DNA of 64,000 nucleotides, from NCBI RefSeq assembly GCF_029407905.1, contig NW_026577928.1, positions 248,001 through 312,000 of the forward strand, written 5' to 3'. Position numbers and translations under genes: made by a program. Below the pieces are notes generated by a model that did no database searches, was not told the origin of the DNA, and was given only the letters and a program-made list of their open reading frames with translations. Of this stretch, positions 59,501 to 64,000 are shown in pieces. The first letter of the stretch is position 1, and each line of letters starts with the position of its first letter. Source of the stretch: Bubalus kerabau (Eukaryota > Chordata > Mammalia > Artiodactyla > Bovidae).

Positions 59501-61245
59501 TCTCTCCTCCTATGAACTCCAGTTCCCAGCCTCTGGGAAAAGCGTATCTTGAAGATATTTTCTCAGGGGTTGTTTCCACGGAGCTGGGGCCGAGCCCGGG
59601 GCCCAAAGGCACAGGGGAAGGCAAGACCACATGGACAGGTCTATGCTCTGTAGCAGACCTCTTGTGAACCTCATCTCTCAGGAGCATTCTTGGCTCCTAT
59701 AGAGACACCTCTGTGTGAGAAGCTGCGTACCTAACATAGGGGCACAGAGAGCCTGATTCTCTCTGTTCATTTTGACGCTGTCATTCAGAAAACAGCTTGA
59801 GAATCCATAAAATGCTCTCCCTTACCACTGAGAGAATTCTCACTGCTGTAGCCCTTGGCACTTTGTAGAAATCTGCACCCAAATGCTTTTCCAAGTAGGC
59901 CTGGGTGCTAGCTCGGATGAACAGGCAATGGCGGAGCTGAGGCCAGTAAGGCAACAGTCAGGTTTCACACACTCTGGCAGCCTGCTCCTCCAGGGACTGT
60001 AAGGCCTCTTTTACTCTGCAGGAGATTCGCTTGACTTACTTCCTGTGAACAGCATTTCCCAGCCTCGGCGAAGTGGTTCCTGGAGATCTTTTCTCAGGGA
60101 CAGTTTCCCCAGAGGTGTGGCGGACCTCGAGGACCCAACTCACAGGGGAAGGCAAAACCACATTGACAGGTCTATGCTCTGTAGGAGAGGTTTAGTGAAC
60201 CTAATCTCTCAGGAACATTCTTGGCTCCTATAGAGACAACTCTGTGTGTGAAGCTACACTCCCAACATTGGTGCACAGGGAGCTTGATTCTCTCCGTGGG
60301 GTGCTGATGCTTTGTGGCAAAGCACCTGCTTGAGAATCCATCCTCTTAGGCTTCCCTCACCTTGACAGAGGTCTCATTGCTGTAGCCCTTGGCAGTTTGC
60401 AAAGAAGAAGACCCTTACCCTTCATAAAGTAGGGCCTTGCCCTAGTTTGAATGGAAAGGCAATAGCTGAGCTGAGGTCAATAGGGAGCCAGTCCCGTCTG
60501 ACACATTCCCGAAGCCTGCTTCTTCATGGAAAATAACTCTAGAATCTAGGAATATCTTTGCAAGGCTAGCAAAGGGCAGTCAGGAACCAGTACCCTGCCT
60601 CTGGAATTAACAACTTCTGAGCAGATCTGGAGGTCTCCTTTAGGAGAAGCTAACCCATTCCTTCCAAATAGAGGCTTCAAAACACAGGCAGGTGGGCTGC
60701 ATTTTTGTTCCCGATGGAGGCGTGCTTTTCTCTCCTCCTACGAACCCCGGTTCCCAGACACTGGGAAAAGTGGATCTTGAAGATATTTTCTCAGGGGTTG
60801 TTTCCACGGAGCTGGGGCCGAGCCTGGAGACCCAAAGGCACAGGGGAAGGCAAGACCACATGGACAAGCCTTTGCTCTTTAGTATAGCTCTAATGAACCT
60901 CACCCTGTCAGGATCTTTCTTGATTCCTACGGAGACACACCTGTCTGTGAAGCTGCGGCTACAGAGAGCCTGATTCCCTCCGTTTACCGCTGAGTCTGCA
61001 TTGCCAAGCAACAGCTTGGGAACGCAGCCTGGGGCACTTCCCTTCCCTCGGACAGAGCTCTCCTTGCGGTAGGCCTTGGTAGTTTGCATACAATGGGGCC
61101 CTAAGCCCTCTGCAAGTTGGCCTGGCTCCTAGGTCCAAAGGGCAGGCCAGAGCGGAGCTGAGGCTGTCAGGCTCCAGACACATCTCCCATACTCCTACAT
61201 CCTGCTCCTACCCGGGCGTGAACGCTAGAAGCTGGGAAGGTACCT

Positions 61246-61620
61246 GGACCGTGCAGGGGCGGGGCGAACGCGGGCGGCGTGGGGCGGGGGTCGGCTTCTG
61301 GCGGGGATGGGGGCGGGCTTCCCAGTTGTGCTCTCAGAGGTGGACACTGAGGCTGAAAACTCGCCGGGAGCGCACCCGGGACAGGTAAACCCGGGCTGCG
61401 GGGTTCGAGATTCAGATGGCTTTGGGTGGGGGTCGGTCCCAGTTGTGCTCCCGGGGTCGCCACTGCGGCTGGGAACGCGCAGGGAGCGCGGCAGGGGCGG
61501 GGCTAACCCTGGAGGAGCGGGGCGGGGTCGGCTCACGGGGGGGATGGGGAGGGGTTCCCACTTGCGCTCTCGGGGGTTGCAACTGCGGCTGGGAACGCCC
61601 ATTTCGTCCGCTCCTGGGTG
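61246..61620 (+). repeat. CpG-rich degenerate minisatellite, about 118-bp period
   Basis: Three degenerate copies of a unit containing 'ttcccagttgtgctct', then a GG-rich stretch, then 'actgcggctgggaacgc', start near 61,319, 61,436 and 61,555. GC-box-like 'ggggcgggg' motifs recur between them. The block is rich in CpG and begins exactly where satellite similarity ends. It could act as a CpG-island promoter, but no gene is evident. Confidence 0.65.
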
Positions 61621-62150
61621 CCCAAGGATCGCCATCCCGTGGGTGCAGCGGAGGGCTGCAGACCACTGGTAAGGGAACTGGGATTGCGTGGAGCAGGGAA
61701 CCAAGTATTCCGCCGTCTGTTGGCACATTCTCGGAGCTCCCCAACCTGGCGGTCGCAGAAAGGCCTTGCCTTTGGGGTCAAGGCCTTTACCGCTCCACCC
61801 CTCTGCTGAAAAATCTCAGAGTCTGCGCGGTTTTTCCAAGCAGCCTAGTGTCCGCTGGAAGTCCAAGGGACAGAACACTGAACTCTGGCCGGCTGGCCCA
61901 GCCCTGCTTCTGGCACTTTGTAAGCCAGCGGGCCCTTGAGCACCTGCTGGGATGGGAAAGGGAAGGGTCCATGGATTGCACCCTAGAAACTTAGTAGGGT
62001 GCATGGATTTCAAACCCTGGTGGCCGCCCAGGCAGCAAAGAAGTGGGGAGGGCACCTTGCTGCCCTTTCATGGCAGAATCTGTGGTTGTCCAGCTGCGTG
62101 GGCCTTTTCATGAGGACCCTGTGCAATAAAAGTTTGGTGTTTTGGAACTG
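61621..62150 (+). other. Single-copy-looking segment with possible transcript 3' end
   Basis: Moderately GC-rich DNA without recognised repeats. Open frames are short and show no domain. On the plus strand there is a donor-like CTG|GTAAGG near 61,671, a weak acceptor-like 'aatctcag' near 61,819, and AATAAA at 62,125-62,130 followed by a GT-rich stretch. Together with the CpG-rich block upstream this could be a short noncoding transcript. That is an inference without further support. Confidence 0.3.
62125..62130 (+). terminator. Candidate poly(A) signal
   Basis: AATAAA in the context 'gtgcaataaaagtttgg', followed within 20 bp by 'tggtgttttgg', which fits a GT-rich downstream element. Confidence 0.4.
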
Positions 62151-63684
62151 AATAATTAGAACGTGTAAAAGCTTTAAATTATGTGGTGGTGTAATTAAAA
62201 AACAAAACAAAACAAAACCAAGCTCCAAGTGTTTTGCAAATGGAGGTTTAAATATTGAAGGACTGTATTCCTTGCACTGTGGCATTCTATCAAGAAGTGT
62301 GCAGGATTTTTTTTTTTAAGAAAAGTGTTCGAAGTGAGGGAAACAGGAAACCCAGAGGTGCCCCTGTATTTTGGGGAAGGCCTTAGGAGGTCACTTGGAA
62401 ATGCTGCTGGCTGTGCGGGAGGGGGGCAGATGGGCTGTGCAGGCTTGTCCTTTGCATGGATGTTCTTGTGTGTGGAAACCCAGCTCGGAGCCATCTCCTG
62501 ATGTGTAAGAATTTCGCAGACAAACCTTGAGCTAAGCAATGCATTTTTTCCTAAGAAAATGTTTGTCTTAAGCGATGTAAATATCCTATGTATTTCCGCT
62601 AGACTCTGGCTTCAGGTCGGTTCCCCCAAAAGGCTCAGAAGCGATTTGAACAAAACAGCATGTTTTCCTCCTAGCTTGTTCTCCTTATCTATGTTAAGGA
62701 AATGATATATTTGCCTGCAATACTGCCTTTCTTCAAGATTCATGTCAATCAAGTTTTGGCCCGGGATGACTCACCTGCTGCCAATATTATCTCAATGCAT
62801 GTCGTGGGGGAGGGGCCTGGTGCCATTCCCTGAAACAGTTCCTTTCTTTCCTTAGCTGACTGCTAGTGCCTGTAGAATATCTGGCTAAAGACCAGCAGGG
62901 GGTACTCTTACTTCCCCCCCCCACCCCGCCTCGAGTCTAAGTCAGCAGCTTTCTCTATCTCTTTAATACTTTAATAACACTTGATGACACAAAAGCTCTG
63001 AGCGATCAAATCATATCAAATCTTCATTTCAGATTGAAGATGCATTCCATGGTATTGCCATCTTAAGTCTTTCCATCGTTATGGAATATCTGTCCATGTA
63101 TTCAGGATAGTTTTCAGCCAGGGTGTATAATTTCCAGTGTGCCAGTCTTGTCATCCTCGTTACATCCATGGCAAAGTGTTTTATTCATGTTGATACTATT
63201 GAAAGGGAATTTTTTAAAATTCCTTTTCAGATTATTATCTGCTAATGTATACAGATAAAACTGTGTAATCATTCATTTTTATCAGTTTGGACAGCTTGAT
63301 AGTTGTCTTTAATTTCTTTACTTTCTGACACTTTAAGATTATCCTGGGACACATATGTAATGCCTCACCCCTAAATTCAGACATGTGTTCAAAGAACTTC
63401 TGTCCTTTTATTTATTTATTTATTCTTTAACATTGAAATCGTTTTGACTATGCTGGGTGTTTGTTGCTAGATGGAAGTAGCTAGGACCTCTGGACTGCAG
63501 TCTCTCATCTCTTGCTGACCTCTTGTTGACCTCTGCAGAATCCTGGTAGGTGGGAGCTTGTTAGTTCCTTGTTCCTTATCAGAACCTCCTGTGGTAAGTG
63601 TTTTTCTCTTCTCTGTTGCCTGGTAAGGGTGGGTGGTCATGGGCATCCCAAAGTTGGCTAGAAGTCAATTATTTAGGCAGGCTT
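62151..63684. other. AT-rich noncoding DNA with simple repeats
   Basis: No gene seen. It holds a (CAAAA)n run at about 62,200-62,219, a T-run at about 62,309-62,318, a C-run near 62,916-62,925 and a TTTA repeat at about 63,409-63,425. Downstream of the TTTA run, 'atgctgggtgtttgttgctag' loosely resembles an old minus-strand ruminant CHR-type SINE, too diverged to be sure. Confidence 0.6.
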
Positions 63685-63696
63685 GTGCACAGATAT
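63685..63696. repeat. Left target-site duplication of Bov-A2
   Basis: 'gtgcacagatat' pairs with 'gtgcatagatat' at 63,970-63,981 (one mismatch), the flanking duplication expected of LINE-mediated insertion. Confidence 0.85.
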
Positions 63697-63969
63697 GGGA
63701 GAAGGCAATGGCACCCCACTCCTGGAAAATCCCAAGGATGGAGGAGCCTGGTAGGCTGCAGTCCATGGGGTGGCTAAGAGTCGGACACCACTGAGTGACT
63801 TCGTTTTCACTTTTCACTTTCATGCATAGGAGGAGGAAATGGCAACCCACTCCAGTGTTCTTGCCTAGAGAACCCCAGAGACTGCGGGGCCTGGTGGGCT
63901 GCCATCTATGGCATGGCACAGGGTCGGCCTCAACTGAACCACTTAGCAGCTGCAGCAGCAGCAGCAGCA
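63697..63969 (+). mobile_element. Bov-A2 SINE, dimeric, (AGC)n tail
   Basis: Two related monomers: 'gagaaggcaatggcacccca' at 63,699 and 'aggaggaaatggcaaccca' at about 63,829. Both carry the typical 'gagcctggtaggctgcagtc' and 'ctggtgggctgcc' motifs and end in an AGC/GCA repeat. The first monomer lacks the usual segment between 'ccactcc' and 'tggaaaatccc'. This element is specific to ruminants and supports the host assignment. Confidence 0.93.
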
Positions 63970-63981
63970 GTGCATAGATAT
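63970..63981. repeat. Right target-site duplication of Bov-A2
   Basis: 'gtgcatagatat' directly after the AGC tail; see the left copy. Confidence 0.85.
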
Positions 63982-64000
63982 CAAAGGGGATGAGAACAGT

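Larger units (their letters stand above)
49736..61245 (+). repeat. Second satellite: alternating 695/535-bp monomers
   Basis: Using the landmark 'tct(t/a)tgctct', monomers start at 49,736, 50,427, 50,963, 51,657, 52,191, 54,191, 54,725, 55,420, 55,956, 56,653, 57,186, 57,881, 58,414, 58,945, 59,640, 60,171 and 60,869 (partial). After subtracting the solo LTR, lengths alternate between 691-698 bp (A) and 531-536 bp (B), a 1.23-kb dimer. A and B are homologous throughout. A has about 158 extra bases beginning after 'ctgctccttcatgg' and ending near 'ggttggctgcc'. The A length fits the roughly 0.7-kb bovid satellite II (1.723-type), but I cannot confirm the family. First and last monomers are the most diverged. 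Noncoding. Confidence 0.85.

Noticed and set aside
61225..61744. Overlapping open frames on both strands in the CpG-rich block
   Set aside because: They follow the 118-bp minisatellite and are proline/arginine-rich in every frame, typical of GC-rich repeat DNA.
62195..62222. (CAAAA)n run as the tail of a retrocopied gene
   Set aside because: No coding sequence or target duplication could be tied to it.
63409..63600. Minus-strand CHR-type SINE
   Set aside because: Only a short stretch resembles the consensus as I remember it; too weak to annotate as an element.

Overview
The window looks like pericentromeric DNA from a bovine-type ruminant. Three things support this. A 1.40-kb GC-rich tandem repeat built from roughly 31-bp subrepeats matches the cattle 1.715 (satellite I) family; sheep and goat satellite I has a shorter unit. 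A dimeric (AGC)n-tailed Bov-A2 SINE lies at the right end. There are also class II (betaretrovirus-like) endogenous retroviral LTRs. I see no intact cellular protein-coding gene. The long open frames across 1-37.5 kb and 44.3-49.7 kb are by-products of GC-rich satellite DNA.

Layout: (1) 1-37,489 is a head-to-tail satellite I array of about 26.5 units. Units at 1 to about 3.7 kb are intermediate in divergence, those at about 3.7-17.57 kb are old and diverged (type 2), and those at 17.57-37.49 kb form a very homogeneous core (type 1). (2) 37,490-44,254 is a minus-strand provirus inserted in one satellite unit, with two 1,291-bp LTRs (8 differences) and a 6-bp target duplication. (3) 44,255-49,735 resumes the satellite in phase and passes again from core type through intermediate to type 2. 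(4) 49,736 to about 61,245 is a second satellite of about 17 monomers that alternate between 695-bp (A) and 535-bp (B) forms. A 1,300-bp solo LTR related to the provirus interrupts one A monomer. (5) About 61,246-61,620 is a CpG-rich, roughly 118-bp minisatellite. (6) About 61,620-64,000 is single-copy-looking DNA with a candidate poly(A) signal, simple repeats and the SINE.

The most interesting object is the provirus. Reading its coding (minus) strand, the order is primer-binding site, leader with five 38-bp repeats, gag matrix region, a proline-rich gag remnant, dUTPase and protease remnants, RNase H, the two ends of integrase, a GC-rich insert, then the C-terminal part of env with the transmembrane subunit. 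The insert (39,657-40,011) carries, in the same sense as the virus, what I read as the 5' untranslated region and 26-codon signal-peptide region of the host gene TIMP2, ending just after the Cys-Ser-Cys of mature TIMP2. The LTRs are nearly identical while the interior is heavily deleted and full of stops. I infer that this chimeric element was already defective when it last moved and was probably mobilised by a helper, so sister copies may exist. No in-frame TIMP2-env fusion is visible.
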